DNA from: Helicobacteraceae bacterium
GTDB taxonomy: Bacteria > Campylobacterota > Campylobacteria > Campylobacterales > Sulfurimonadaceae
Assembly (NCBI GenBank): GCA_027023805.1
Contig: JALVUF010000070.1
Span: 1 to 62,907 of the forward strand
Direction: 5' to 3'
DNA: 62,907 nt
Shown: positions 17,270 to 27,454 of the stretch, piece after piece
How the letters are laid out: each line of letters starts with the position of its first letter
How positions within the stretch are numbered: the stretch's first letter is position 1
Notes under the pieces: generated by a model
Seen by the model: only the letters and a program-made list of their open reading frames with translations
Database searches by the model: none
What the model was told of the DNA's origin: nothing
Program-made: the position numbers and the translations under genes

Positions 17270-18454
17270 ATGGTAATCTCAAATGTTAGAATAATTGATT
17301 CAGATAAAGAGATATATGCAGACGTCACTATCAAAAATAAACAAATCACAACGATAAAAGAGGTTCAGCCAAAATCCAATCACAAAAGTACAAAAATTAT
17401 AATACCCTCTTTAATCGATTTGAATGTACATATAAAAGACAATCTGTTAAACGGCAAAACAATGAACGGGGTTGCTAAAGACGCTTGCAGTGGCGGTGTT
17501 TTTGAGATTGCGCTAAGTCCTGAGTCAACGCCATCCATCGACAATGAAATAGCTCTTGAGTTCATACAGAGTCACAATAACTCTTTAGGTGGTGCGAAAT
17601 TTCACAGCATTATAAACAGCACAACAAGCGATAAAGAGTTATCAAATATTGCCATACTGCTAAAGCGCGGTGCGGTCGCAGTTTTTATGAGCACAAAGAC
17701 AGATAACATCCTCGCAACAAAAATAGCACAATATGTCAAGATGTATGATGTAACATTATTTTGCAGAGCCGAAGATAAAAGCCTAAGTCAAGACGGCGTG
17801 ATGAACGAAGGAAAAACCAGCTCCAAACTCGGGCTTCCCGGAATCTCTGCCATAGGAGAGCTTTTACATGTAAGCAGAATGATTGAAATAGCAAGATACT
17901 ACAAAATAAGGGTACTATTTCAATCAATCACGTCGCCAAAATCAATCCAACTCATTACAAAAGCAAAAAAAGAGGGTGTTAAAGTCAGATGTGAAGTTAG
18001 TATTCACCATATTTTATGTAGTGATGAGATGTGTGAAAATTTTAACACAACAGCTAAAATCTATCCTCCACTGCAATCTTTGCAGGATATGCAAACTATG
18101 CGAAAGATGCTTCAAAATGGTGAGATTGATATACTTACAACGCTCCACCATCCATCATCGGCCGTAAACAAGGAGGTTGCTTTTTCTGACGCTTCTTATG
18201 GGTGCGAAGCCATCGGGCATGCTGTACCTCTTTACTACACCAAACTTATAAAAGCAAATCTTATCTCCTTTAAAGATTTAATAAAACTATGTGTTACAAA
18301 TCCTGCTACTATGATAAATCAAACTACAAAGCCAATCACAACAGGCTCAACAAACTTTATTTTACTTGATACGCAAAAAACAGTCACAGTATATAATAAA
18401 AATTCATTATATAATCTTCAAACTTTACATGGTAAAATTAATGTCTGTAGCTAA
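17270..18454 (+). CDS. Dihydroorotase homologue lacking metal ligands (PyrC'-like)
   Basis: The amidohydrolase barrel layout of dihydroorotase is clear (IIIPSLIDLNVHIKD ... CEVSIHHILCSDE ... DASYGCEAI ... CVTNPATMI). The metal site has gone. The HxH motif is N52-V-H54, the segment that should carry a His reads FQSITSPKS, the catalytic Asp-His motif reads TTLHHPSS, and no carbamylated Lys is evident. Non-catalytic PyrC' proteins are known to assemble with aspartate transcarbamoylase (PyrB), and that is my best guess. An AAAGG ribosome site precedes the start. Confidence 0.75.
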   Translation: MVISNVRIIDSDKEIYADVTIKNKQITTIKEVQPKSNHKSTKIIIPSLIDLNVHIKDNLLNGKTMNGVAKDACSGGVFEIALSPESTPSIDNEIALEFIQSHNNSLGGAKFHSIINSTTSDKELSNIAILLKRGAVAVFMSTKTDNILATKIAQYVKMYDVTLFCRAEDKSLSQDGVMNEGKTSSKLGLPGISAIGELLHVSRMIEIARYYKIRVLFQSITSPKSIQLITKAKKEGVKVRCEVSIHHILCSDEMCENFNTTAKIYPPLQSLQDMQTMRKMLQNGEIDILTTLHHPSSAVNKEVAFSDASYGCEAIGHAVPLYYTKLIKANLISFKDLIKLCVTNPATMINQTTKPITTGSTNFILLDTQKTVTVYNKNSLYNLQTLHGKINVCS

Positions 18455-19112
18455 TATCGCTCCTTTGTGGAAAACGTATCTTAATGATGAATTTAAAAAA
18501 CCGTATATTCTAAAATTAAGTAGTTTTTTAAAAAATGAGCGGACTAATTATGAAACATATCCCTCTCAAGAAGATGTATTTAAAGCATTTGAGCTGACCG
18601 ATTTAAATGAGATAAAAGTGGTTATTCTCGGACAAGACCCATATCACGGTAAAGATCAGGCACACGGACTTGCTTTTAGTGTAAACAACAATACTCAAAC
18701 ACCGTCTCTACGCAATATTTTTAAAGAGTATGCAGATGATTTAAGATTACCGCCTCCAACTACAACAAACCTGTTGCAGTGGGCAAAACAGGGAGTTTTT
18801 TTATTAAATACAACAATGACGGTTCGGCGTGGTTTAGCTAATTCGCATAAAAACAAAGGATGGGAGATATTTACAGATAAAGTAATTCAAATTATCAGTC
18901 AATACCAACTTCATGTCGTTTTTATACTTTGGGGCGGAGATGCTCAAAAAAAATCATTATTCATTGATGCAAAGAAGCATCTTATTATAAAATCTCCTCA
19001 CCCATCACCTCTTTCGGCATATAGAGGATTTTTTGGCTCAAAACCATTTTCAACCGCAAACAAATTCTTAAAACACAATGAAATTGAGCCGGTCAATTGG
19101 AATTTAATTTAA
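18441..19112 (+). CDS. ung: Uracil-DNA glycosylase
   Basis: Removes uracil from DNA in base excision repair. The catalytic loop GQDPYHG, FLLNTTMTV, FILWGG and the DNA-intercalation loop HPSPLSAYRGFFGSKPFS are intact. I prefer ATG 18441 (223 residues), which overlaps the upstream gene by 14 bases; ATG 18429 is also possible and would add four residues. Neither has a strong ribosome site, which suggests translational coupling to the PyrC-like gene. Confidence 0.94.
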   Translation: MSVANIAPLWKTYLNDEFKKPYILKLSSFLKNERTNYETYPSQEDVFKAFELTDLNEIKVVILGQDPYHGKDQAHGLAFSVNNNTQTPSLRNIFKEYADDLRLPPPTTTNLLQWAKQGVFLLNTTMTVRRGLANSHKNKGWEIFTDKVIQIISQYQLHVVFILWGGDAQKKSLFIDAKKHLIIKSPHPSPLSAYRGFFGSKPFSTANKFLKHNEIEPVNWNLI

Positions 19113-19123
19113 GGTCAGTTACT

Positions 19124-19167
19124 ATATAATACCAAACCCAGCTAAAAAGCTGGGTTTGGTATTATAT
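19124..19167 (+). terminator. Perfect 20-bp inverted repeat between ung and serS
   Basis: The arms 19124-19143 and 19148-19167 are exact reverse complements with an AAAA loop at 19144-19147. The core is G+C-rich (ACCCAGCT/AGCTGGGT) and the outer part A+T-rich. There is no U tract directly after, so it is not a textbook intrinsic terminator, although the AT-rich lower stem could act in either direction. It starts 12 bases after the ung stop and ends 20 bases before the serS start. Confidence 0.6.
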
Positions 19168-19187
19168 ATTTAAAAAATTGGGTAAGC

Positions 19188-20432
19188 ATGTTAGATTTAA
19201 AATTGTTACAAAAAGATTTTGACATAGTTGCTGTCAAATTACAACACAAAGGTGTAGATACAAAAATACTTCAAGAGTTAAAAATTAAAAATGAAGAGTT
19301 AAAAGCTGCTAAAACAACCTTTGAGACTCTACAGGCTCTTCAAAATTCTATGAGTAAAGAATTTGGACAATACAAAAGAGAAGGAAAAGATGTATCGCAG
19401 TTGCAACAAAAAGTAAACGAGAATAAGCTTCGCATCGCTCAGGCACTAGAGATACAAAGACTAAAACAGCAAGAATTACAAGAGATTGCCATGGGTATTG
19501 CCAATATTCCCGATGACAACGTGCCCATCGGAGAGAGTGAAGATGATAATGTTGAGATTAAAAAAGTTTTAACTCCAAAAACATTTGACTTTATACCCAA
19601 AGAGCATTGGCAGCTATCAGAACAAAATGGCTGGATTGACTTTGAACGCGGTGTTAAAATTGCTAAGAGTCGTTTTAGCGTTATATGTGATACCGGTGCA
19701 AAACTTGAACGCGCTCTTATAAATTTTATGTTAGATTTTAACAAACAGCGTGGTTTTCATGAAATAAGTGTCCCACAAATTGTAAACAAGCAGTCTCTCC
19801 AAGGTACGGGACAACTTCCAAAATTTAAAGATGATTTATACAAAATAGAAGGCGATGAGCTGTATCTCATACCAACAGCGGAAGTTCCCCTTACAAATCT
19901 ATTTGCTGATGAAATCATATCTCCTAAAGAATTGCCGATAAAAATGACAGGTCATACCGCATGTTTTAGAAAAGAAGCCGGTAGCGCAGGACGTGACGTA
20001 AGAGGTATCATTAGACAACATCAGTTTCATAAGGTAGAGCTTGTATCTATCTCAATGCCCGAGCAGAGCGATAAAATTTTCGAAGAGATGGTTACATGCG
20101 CATCTGATTTATTAAGTGCGCTTAAACTGCCGCATCGATTGGTTGAACTGTGCACTGGAGACTTAGGTTTTAGTGCTGCTAGAACTATTGATCTTGAGGT
20201 ATGGCTTCCTGGGCAAAACAGCTATAGAGAAATCTCTTCTATATCAAACACGAGAGATTTTCAGGCAAGACGTGCAAAAATAAGATACAAAAATGACAAA
20301 AAAAATACTTTTGTTCATACGCTAAACGGTTCTTCACTGGCAGTAGGTCGTACGCTTGTGGCCATTATGGAAAACTTTCAAAATGCTGATGGTACAATTA
20401 CCATACCTGATATTTTACAACCTTACATGTAA
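19188..20432 (+). CDS. serS: Seryl-tRNA synthetase
   Basis: Class II aminoacyl-tRNA synthetase of 414 residues. The N-terminal two-helix coiled-coil tRNA arm spans about residues 25-105. Motif 2 is [21 protein letters not shown], here abbreviated as FRKEAG..GRD..G..RQHQF, and motif 3 is [19 protein letters not shown] 19188 is preceded by GGGTAAG. The gene is followed after 12 bases by pflB, the same order as in Campylobacter jejuni. Confidence 0.96.
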   Translation: MLDLKLLQKDFDIVAVKLQHKGVDTKILQELKIKNEELKAAKTTFETLQALQNSMSKEFGQYKREGKDVSQLQQKVNENKLRIAQALEIQRLKQQELQEIAMGIANIPDDNVPIGESEDDNVEIKKVLTPKTFDFIPKEHWQLSEQNGWIDFERGVKIAKSRFSVICDTGAKLERALINFMLDFNKQRGFHEISVPQIVNKQSLQGTGQLPKFKDDLYKIEGDELYLIPTAEVPLTNLFADEIISPKELPIKMTGHTACFRKEAGSAGRDVRGIIRQHQFHKVELVSISMPEQSDKIFEEMVTCASDLLSALKLPHRLVELCTGDLGFSAARTIDLEVWLPGQNSYREISSISNTRDFQARRAKIRYKNDKKNTFVHTLNGSSLAVGRTLVAIMENFQNADGTITIPDILQPYM

Positions 20433-20444
20433 GGAAGATGAAGA

Positions 20445-22805
20445 ATGGCTAACGAGGAAACAAATGACGAAATTATCATTATTGAAGATTCTGAGGCCGC
20501 CAATATATCGCAAAAATCAGACAATAAACAGCAAGAAGTAGAAGAAACATTTAATAGCAGCTCTAAAAAACAAACAATACTTATTATAATCGGATCTATA
20601 CTTACACTTATTATTATAGGATCTGTTGTCATGCTTCTGTTGTATCATTCAAAACGACCCACTCCTTTGGTGCCGTCAATTTTTACTTCGCAAACCAAAC
20701 CAGGATATTCTCCAAACAGCAACATATCAAGCAAAATTGAAAAAATGATAAAAAAAGCCGGATATCTATATAACCATAATCATAAAAATGAAGCACTGAT
20801 ATTATATAAACGCATAGCAAAATATAATGAAGCATTATCAAGATACAACCTTGGGGTAGCACAGCTAAAAGCCAATAATTATAAAAAAGCATTATCGACA
20901 TTCAAGCAAGCACTTCTCAACCATGACAAAATGTGTGTCAGCGCAATAAATGCTGCAGTATGCTCTTTACATCTGCACCAAATGGCTAACTTTAAGTATT
21001 ACATCAATCTGGCTTACGCATATCTGCCAGCTGAGATAAATTCACCTCTTTATTATTACTATTATGCTTTGATTAAATATTATAAACGCGATTATATAGA
21101 GGCTTTAGCCGCTTTAAATCATCCAAATTCTAATTATTATCAAAAACCAGCATTGTTGCTAAAAAGAAAACTTGACGTATTATTTGGAAATTATAATGAT
21201 GCCATTAAAGATTATAGTGATAATTATTCGCAAAAAGATGCGCTGCCTGTCGGGCTGCTATATGCCAATATAGATAAATATAATCTTGCATCTATCTATT
21301 TAAAAAGTGCGCTAAAAAATAAAAATAACAGGCTAAAGGCACAAATGGCATTAGCTCTTGTAGATATCAAATCTCATCAATACCATTTAGCTTCTCATAA
21401 CTTAAAAGAAGTTACCGGCTTATTTCATAAGCAATCATATAGACCGTATCCTATAAAAGTTTTTCTAAAAAACACCTTTTTAAAGCAAAAAAGTGCGCAA
21501 AAATACTATAGATATCTGCTAAATAACTCTGTTTTTATGCAATATCTAGAAATTTTTCATTTTGCTCCATATAAAATATTTCATCCAACAGCTACAATAG
21601 AAAATATAAACAAAGGTAATATCAATATATATCTAAACGATATAAAAAGCGCACAAAAATATCTACGTAAAAGTCAATTTTTGTCTGCTATCAACTTCAC
21701 TATTGCCAATGCTATTGATAAAGCTATTTTATATAAAATCAGACAAGCAAATAAAATATTAAAAATAGCTCAAAATAGATACCCAAAAGATTCTATCTTG
21801 CAATATGACCTAGCATTAACATACATGCAGTTAGGCAATATTCCAATGGCATACAAACATTTCACAACCTCATATTATCTTAACTCCAACAACTATTTAG
21901 CCGGTGTTTTTTCTATGATCAGCGCAAAACTTCTACATAAAGATAATACTCAATTTAATAAGATTTTTATGACCAACATAGCTCAGGCAAATACAATCCA
22001 AAACAAACACCTTAATTTTGCTTTACTAAATCTTTTAAAACATGATTACTTAGGAGCTTCAAAATGGCTATCAGGTACTAAAAACGGCGAACCAATATTT
22101 TCAATATTAAAAATAATTATATTTAGACATATGCACAAATACAAATCAGCTTTAAGATATGCAGATACCCTTCACAAACAAGCACCGCAAGATATAGTAT
22201 CTAATTTGATATATATCAACGAAAAATTAAAAAACAACAATACTATTAATTATGCAAAGAATACATTATTTTTTATAAAAAATCATGACTTTAATTCCAA
22301 TGCTTTATATGGCGGTTCATATATAGCAAGATATTTGTACGCATATCAGTCATTATTTACCGGTACAATTTATCAATTAAACCAGATAGTAAAACATAAA
22401 TTATATAGCTCAGCAAATAACATAAAAGATATTATATATACAGTAGCCTTTACAGATTTATTGGCTCACAAATATGAACAGTCATATGTGTTGTTTAATC
22501 AACTCACTAATCAATACAACATTAATGACGATAGAACACTTTTTTTGGCAGCGATAGCGTCAATAGCAGCCGGTCATCACGCAAACGCTATAACATTATT
22601 AACGCTTGCAATACTACAAAACCCTCATAGTGCTAGAAGTCACTATGCGCTAGGGCTACTTTATCTCGAAAATAAAAATAATATAGGCGCGGCAATACAA
22701 TTTAATCTTATACCCACAATGTTTAAATCACACTATTTTGATTTTAATATCAACCACAATGCACTAAATACAAGATTAAAACAAACAATACTAAGATCCC
22801 GTTGA
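20445..22805 (+). CDS. pflB: PflB-like flagellar motor disk protein (TPR membrane protein)
   Basis: A 786-residue protein with an acidic cytoplasmic N-terminus (1-44), one membrane helix (about 45-66, TILIIIGSILTLIIIGSVVM), then a long periplasmic run of TPR-like helices (e.g. NEALILYKRIAKYNEALSRYNLGVAQL and the C-terminal HYALGLLYLENKNN, shortened here as motifs). In C. jejuni, Cj0390 next to serS is PflB, a structural protein of the enlarged flagellar motor scaffold that recruits stators. Size, topology and position agree. The sequence itself is only loosely conserved, so the symbol rests largely on synteny. Confidence 0.7.
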   Translation: MANEETNDEIIIIEDSEAANISQKSDNKQQEVEETFNSSSKKQTILIIIGSILTLIIIGSVVMLLLYHSKRPTPLVPSIFTSQTKPGYSPNSNISSKIEKMIKKAGYLYNHNHKNEALILYKRIAKYNEALSRYNLGVAQLKANNYKKALSTFKQALLNHDKMCVSAINAAVCSLHLHQMANFKYYINLAYAYLPAEINSPLYYYYYALIKYYKRDYIEALAALNHPNSNYYQKPALLLKRKLDVLFGNYNDAIKDYSDNYSQKDALPVGLLYANIDKYNLASIYLKSALKNKNNRLKAQMALALVDIKSHQYHLASHNLKEVTGLFHKQSYRPYPIKVFLKNTFLKQKSAQKYYRYLLNNSVFMQYLEIFHFAPYKIFHPTATIENINKGNINIYLNDIKSAQKYLRKSQFLSAINFTIANAIDKAILYKIRQANKILKIAQNRYPKDSILQYDLALTYMQLGNIPMAYKHFTTSYYLNSNNYLAGVFSMISAKLLHKDNTQFNKIFMTNIAQANTIQNKHLNFALLNLLKHDYLGASKWLSGTKNGEPIFSILKIIIFRHMHKYKSALRYADTLHKQAPQDIVSNLIYINEKLKNNNTINYAKNTLFFIKNHDFNSNALYGGSYIARYLYAYQSLFTGTIYQLNQIVKHKLYSSANNIKDIIYTVAFTDLLAHKYEQSYVLFNQLTNQYNINDDRTLFLAAIASIAAGHHANAITLLTLAILQNPHSARSHYALGLLYLENKNNIGAAIQFNLIPTMFKSHYFDFNINHNALNTRLKQTILRSR

Positions 22806-22841
22806 TACTGTATATTGCTTTAAAAGAGTTTTGATCTATTG

Positions 22842-24827
22842 TTATTTTAACTCTTTATCATGTTTTACCATGCTTGCATCTTCTTTAAGCTCATCTTTTA
22901 TATTATCACTAACTTCGGATAATTTACTTGGCATACCATTTTCTTTTTCAAATGCTTCTATTATAGAGCGTACATCATCGCCGGTAATATTCTCCTTATC
23001 ATAAAGCAATGCAACCATATTTTCAATAGCACCACTATACAAAGTAAGATTCTCCTTAACCATCTCGTAATGTTCATTAAGACTTTGTTTGATAAACTCA
23101 TCCATCTCTTCAGAAATCTTTTCACTAAACTCTCTTGGAGTCTGAGTAGCACCCTGCCCTAAGAATGATTGACGCTGTTTTTCCAGCACCATTAAGCCAG
23201 CCACATCACTCATGCCATAAAGCTGTACCATAGATTTTATAATATCTGTTGCCCTTTCAAGATCATTACCGGCACCTGTAGATATCTCTTTTAAAAATAC
23301 CTCTTCAGCCGCACGTCCGCCAAGAAGTACATCAACCTCAGCCCAAAGCTCATGCTTTTGAGCCATAAACTTATTTTCTTCAGGAGTATTTAAAGTATAT
23401 CCAAGAGCAGCCAAACCGCGTGGGACAATAGATACTTTTGATACTTTTTTAGCACCTTTTGTTATCTCTGCAGTCAGTGCATGACCACTTTCATGGTATG
23501 CCACTATCTTCTTCTCTTTAGGGTTGATACGACGGGATTTTTTAGCCAATCCTGCAATTGCACGCTCTACGGCTTCATACATATCGCCTTGTGAAACGGT
23601 TTTCTTATTAGAACGACCGGCTAATAGTGCAGCCTCATTGATAATATTTGCTAAATCAGCACCGGCCAATCCTGCTGTAAGTCTGGCAACTTCTCTTAGG
23701 TCAATGTCATCGGCTAATTTTACACCTTTAATATGTACTTTTAATATCTCTACACGCCCTTCAAAGTCAGGCTTATCCACCAATACTTGTCTATCAAAAC
23801 GACCAGGGCGCATCAAGGCACTATCAAGGACTTCAGGACGATTCGTAGCAGCTAAAACAATAACCGGAACATTGGCGCCAAACCCATCCATCTCTGCTAA
23901 AAGCTGATTTAGAGTCTGTTCTCTTTCATCATTACCGCCCATCATACCGCTGGCAGCACGACTTTTTCCAATCGCATCAATTTCATCTATAAATATAATA
24001 GACGGGGCATCTTTTTTAGCCTGTTCAAATAGATCTCTAACGCGAGCAGCACCGACACCGACAAACATCTCAATAAAACTTGAACCACTAACTGAAAAAA
24101 ACGGGACCTCAGCTTCGCCGGCAACAGCTCTTGCTAAAAGGGTTTTACCTACACCTGGACCCCCAACCAGAAGAACACCTTTGGGGATTTTTGCACCAAG
24201 CTCGACATATCTTCCAGGATATTTTAAAAAATCTACTATCTCCAAAACTTCCTCTTTGGCTTCCTGAGCACCGGCTACATCATCAAATTTAGTATTAGGC
24301 TTTTCTGAATTGATAAGTTTTTTAGAATTACCCATACCAAGTATTCCACCACCCATATTTTTTTGCATACGACCTGCAAAAAACATCCAAATACCCATGA
24401 TGATTAAAAATGGAAGCATCCATCCAAACATCTCCGTAAACCAATTTGATTCACTAAACCCGGTATATGTGATGTGTTCTTTATTGAGCAGAGGATATAA
24501 GGAATTATCTCCCGGAATTGCACGTGTTGTGTATAAAATTTTTGCGCCATTTTGATCCGATACTGCTTTGATCATAGTGTTACTGATTTCTACTTTTTGA
24601 ACTTGCTTGGTTTTAATTAAATTTAATAACCTAGAATACGTTATTGCCTCTGTTTTTTGTGCAGAACCCAATGATTGGCTAAGCATATTTGATGAGCTTC
24701 CGCTTCCTACAAAAATTTTAAAAATTACTATAACCACAATAGAAAAAATTACAAATGTTATCAGTGGATTTTTATTAAAAAAATTATTATTGTTGTTGTT
24801 TTTGTCATTTGAATCAGGTGTGCCCAT
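22842..24827 (-). CDS. ftsH: ATP-dependent zinc metalloprotease FtsH
   Basis: Membrane-bound AAA+ protease that degrades misassembled membrane proteins and regulators. Two membrane helices lie near residues 23-40 and 134-151, with a periplasmic domain between. Walker A is GGPGVGKT (222-229), Walker [12 protein letters not shown], the second region of homology follows at [20 protein letters not shown], and the zinc site is HESGH. At 661 residues it has the usual length. It ends the cheY-prmA-ftsH run. Confidence 0.97.
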   Translation of the reverse strand: MGTPDSNDKNNNNNNFFNKNPLITFVIFSIVVIVIFKIFVGSGSSSNMLSQSLGSAQKTEAITYSRLLNLIKTKQVQKVEISNTMIKAVSDQNGAKILYTTRAIPGDNSLYPLLNKEHITYTGFSESNWFTEMFGWMLPFLIIMGIWMFFAGRMQKNMGGGILGMGNSKKLINSEKPNTKFDDVAGAQEAKEEVLEIVDFLKYPGRYVELGAKIPKGVLLVGGPGVGKTLLARAVAGEAEVPFFSVSGSSFIEMFVGVGAARVRDLFEQAKKDAPSIIFIDEIDAIGKSRAASGMMGGNDEREQTLNQLLAEMDGFGANVPVIVLAATNRPEVLDSALMRPGRFDRQVLVDKPDFEGRVEILKVHIKGVKLADDIDLREVARLTAGLAGADLANIINEAALLAGRSNKKTVSQGDMYEAVERAIAGLAKKSRRINPKEKKIVAYHESGHALTAEITKGAKKVSKVSIVPRGLAALGYTLNTPEENKFMAQKHELWAEVDVLLGGRAAEEVFLKEISTGAGNDLERATDIIKSMVQLYGMSDVAGLMVLEKQRQSFLGQGATQTPREFSEKISEEMDEFIKQSLNEHYEMVKENLTLYSGAIENMVALLYDKENITGDDVRSIIEAFEKENGMPSKLSEVSDNIKDELKEDASMVKHDKELK

Positions 24828-24830
24828 GAT

Positions 24831-25661
24831 TTAGTTATCCTTTTGTAAAATGATTGTTATCCACTCATTTTGTTCTATTATTTCAACTACCCTACAAGCA
24901 CTATAAGCTTGTGATACTTGCTGTTTATACTTGTTTAATATACCTGAGATTATTAAAAATCCATCTGTTTTCACAGAAGAAATTAAATCCCCAGCGATTA
25001 ATTCTAACACATCTGCAACAATATTTGCTACTACGACATCGTATTGTTTAACGGCGGACGATACGCTACCATCCCAAATGCTATCATATATTACATTGTT
25101 TAACGCAGCATTTTTTTGTGCATTTTCAACAGATACTTTGTCAGTATCGCAACTATCGACTTGAGCACCTAACTTAAGTGCGCAAATTCCCAAAATACCG
25201 CTACCGCATCCGACATCCAGCATTAAACTCGAAGGCTTAACATATTTTACTATTGCTGTGATGCATGATGCGGTAGTAGGATGATGGCCTGTACCAAAAG
25301 CAAGTGTCGGATCTATTGTTATATTTATCGCGCCCTCTTTTGGCATGACCCATGACGGATGAATATAAAACTGATCAATTGCAATCGGAGTGATGCTATT
25401 TTGGTACTTTTTAATCCAGTCCTCATTTTTTTCTTTACTTTGTATCATATCCAACATAATGGTACTGTTTAATGCTTTTTGTAATGCCTCTTTAAACTGC
25501 TCAATACCCCAAGCTATTACATCTAAGTCATCTTCACTTCGTATAACAAAACCTTTATCGATTTCTTCAAAACCCATCGGTAAAGTATCACTTAAAAAAT
25601 CATAAAACAGTTCATAATTTGAATCAACCTCAACTACTAATTGATTATAAAACTCTCCCAT
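24831..25661 (-). CDS. prmA: Ribosomal protein L11 methyltransferase
   Basis: SAM-dependent trimethylation of ribosomal protein L11. The PrmA signature DPTLAFGTGHHPTT is followed by the SAM-binding motif DVGCGSGILGICALKLG and the NIVADVL motif. Length of 276 residues is near the usual. ATG overlaps the cheY stop by one base, and ftsH starts 3 bases after this gene ends. Confidence 0.93.
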   Translation of the reverse strand: MGEFYNQLVVEVDSNYELFYDFLSDTLPMGFEEIDKGFVIRSEDDLDVIAWGIEQFKEALQKALNSTIMLDMIQSKEKNEDWIKKYQNSITPIAIDQFYIHPSWVMPKEGAINITIDPTLAFGTGHHPTTASCITAIVKYVKPSSLMLDVGCGSGILGICALKLGAQVDSCDTDKVSVENAQKNAALNNVIYDSIWDGSVSSAVKQYDVVVANIVADVLELIAGDLISSVKTDGFLIISGILNKYKQQVSQAYSACRVVEIIEQNEWITIILQKDN

Positions 25662-26035
25662 TATTCCTCTATGCCCATAACCGCAGCTAGCTTCTCTTTT
25701 AAAACCTGAGGAGTAAAAGGTTTTACTATGTAGTTATTTACACCAGCTTTAAGAGCTGTTATAACTTCAGCCTTACCACCTTCTGTCGTAACCATGATAA
25801 TAGGTAAGTCTGCAAAGCGTTCATCTGCTCTAACTTTTTTTACAAGCTCCAAACCATTCATCTCAGGCATGTTCCAATCGGTAATTAGCATGTCAATATC
25901 GGTATTATTTTCTAACACTTCCCATCCGCGAATACCATCTTCACCCTCTAAAACATTCTTATATCCAAGTCGCGCTAGAGTATTTTTGATTATACGGCGC
26001 ATAGTAGAACTATCATCAACGACCAATAGTTTCAA
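25661..26035 (-). CDS. cheY: Chemotaxis response regulator CheY
   Basis: Single receiver domain of 124 residues. All phosphorylation-site residues are present: acidic pair D7-D8, phosphoacceptor D53, T83 and K105. Once phosphorylated by CheA it binds the flagellar switch. The first gene of cheY-prmA-ftsH, an order known from Helicobacter pylori. The upstream 97 bases are AT-rich and separate it from hisA. Confidence 0.93.
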   Translation of the reverse strand: MKLLVVDDSSTMRRIIKNTLARLGYKNVLEGEDGIRGWEVLENNTDIDMLITDWNMPEMNGLELVKKVRADERFADLPIIMVTTEGGKAEVITALKAGVNNYIVKPFTPQVLKEKLAAVMGIEE

Positions 26036-26132
26036 TTATTATCCTTTAAATTAACTGTTAAATCATAAAATTCAACTAATAATATCTAAATTTAGTTTGT
26101 ATCAAGTTTAAAAGTATATCCAAACACTTTAA

Positions 26133-26834
26133 CTAAGCAAACAGTGCTTTTAAATCTACTTTGCCCTCATAAAAAGCTTTGCCGACAATTGCGCCGTAAA
26201 CCATGTCTGTATCTTCTAGTTTCTTAATATCATCATTATCTTTGACACCGCCACTGGCGATGACATTTTTTTCACTAACACGCGCCATCTCAACCGTAAA
26301 ATCAACATTTACGCCGCCAAGAGTTCCGTCTTGACTGATATCTGTACATATTATTGCTTCTATATTACTATTTTTAAATTTTTGAGCTAAATCTGTTGCT
26401 TTTACATGACTTACATCTCCCCACCCTTCAACAGCGACCATGCCGCCAATTGCATCAATTCCTACGGCGATTGGATATTTTTCAGCCATTTTAAATACAA
26501 ACTCAGGGTCTTTAACTGCAATGGAGCCTAAAATTATTCTGTCGATGCCAATATCAAGCATTTTTTTAATACTCTCTTCATCGCGAATACCGCCACCTAA
26601 TTGCAACTTAACATTGCAATTGGCTCGAATTTTTTTAATCTGCTCAAAATTTTTAGGCTCACCCGCAAATGCACCGTTTAAATCTACCAAATGAACCCAT
26701 TTTGCTTTCATTGTCTCAAACTCTCCAACAAGCTCCCATGGCTCATCTGAATAAATCTTTGCACTACCCATAAGACCCTTTGTCAATCTAACCGCTTTAC
26801 CGTCTTTTAAGTCTATCGCCGGAAATATAATCAT
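26133..26834 (-). CDS. hisA: ProFAR isomerase (HisA)
   Basis: Isomerises ProFAR to PRFAR in histidine synthesis. A TIM barrel of 233 residues with the catalytic Asp near the N-terminus ([14 protein letters not shown]), [11 protein letters not shown], and the second acidic residue in [10 protein letters not shown]. The gene starts 8 bases after hisH ends, so the enzyme and glutaminase partners are co-transcribed. HisF is not in the window. Confidence 0.95.
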   Translation of the reverse strand: MIIFPAIDLKDGKAVRLTKGLMGSAKIYSDEPWELVGEFETMKAKWVHLVDLNGAFAGEPKNFEQIKKIRANCNVKLQLGGGIRDEESIKKMLDIGIDRIILGSIAVKDPEFVFKMAEKYPIAVGIDAIGGMVAVEGWGDVSHVKATDLAQKFKNSNIEAIICTDISQDGTLGGVNVDFTVEMARVSEKNVIASGGVKDNDDIKKLEDTDMVYGAIVGKAFYEGKVDLKALFA

Positions 26835-26842
26835 CCATCCAC

Positions 26843-27454
26843 CTACATATTAATAAAATTTTTTAGAATTTGAAGCCCGTTTAAATGACTTTTTTCAGGA
26901 TGAGGCTGAATACCCATAATGTTACCATGGGCAACTGCGCTCGTAAATTGATACCCATACTCACTCTCACCTATAATATCCGTTAAATCAAAACACTCAA
27001 CATGAAAAGAGTGAACAAAATAAAGATAATGATTTTTATCAAGTTTATTAAATAAAGAATGCTCTTTTGTAAATACGCGATTCCATCCCATATGTGGAAT
27101 TTTTAGGGGCTTAGAAAATTTTTGAGTGGAAAACTTAACCACCTCACCCTTAATCAGCCCAAGACCTTCATGATTGCCAAATTCACTACTTCTCTCAAAC
27201 AACAACTGCATACCCAGACAAATCCCAAGCATAAATTTTCCACTTTTAGCAAACTCTTTTACCGCTTCATCCATGCCTCTTTTTTTGAGGCTACTAACTG
27301 CATCTCCGTAAGCACCGACACCGGGTAATATAATTTTATCATACTTGCATAACTTTGCCGGGTCCGATTCTAACACTGCCTCTTGTGAGAGCTTGCTGCA
27401 AGCATTTTTTACACTTGCTAAATTACCCATATTATAATCTACAATCGCTATCAA
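26843..27454 (-). CDS. hisH: Imidazole glycerol phosphate synthase glutaminase subunit
   Basis: Supplies ammonia to HisF in histidine synthesis. Class I glutamine amidotransferase with the nucleophile in [10 protein letters not shown], the oxyanion region LPGVGAYG, and the His-Glu pair in QPHPEKS. At 203 residues it has the usual length. Its ATG overlaps the stop of the upstream membrane sensor gene by 4 bases. Confidence 0.95.
   Translation of the reverse strand: MIAIVDYNMGNLASVKNACSKLSQEAVLESDPAKLCKYDKIILPGVGAYGDAVSSLKKRGMDEAVKEFAKSGKFMLGICLGMQLLFERSSEFGNHEGLGLIKGEVVKFSTQKFSKPLKIPHMGWNRVFTKEHSLFNKLDKNHYLYFVHSFHVECFDLTDIIGESEYGYQFTSAVAHGNIMGIQPHPEKSHLNGLQILKNFINM

Noticed and set aside
17218-17349. 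ATG-initiated 44-residue extension of lpxB
   Set aside because: It has no similarity to LpxB, lies under the divergent pyrC-like gene and its promoter; TTG 17217 begins the conserved N-terminus.
22821-22856. Hairpin AAAGAGTT/AACTCTTT between pflB and ftsH
   Set aside because: The loop is 18 bases and the arms weak; it partly lies in the ftsH stop region. Too little to call a terminator.
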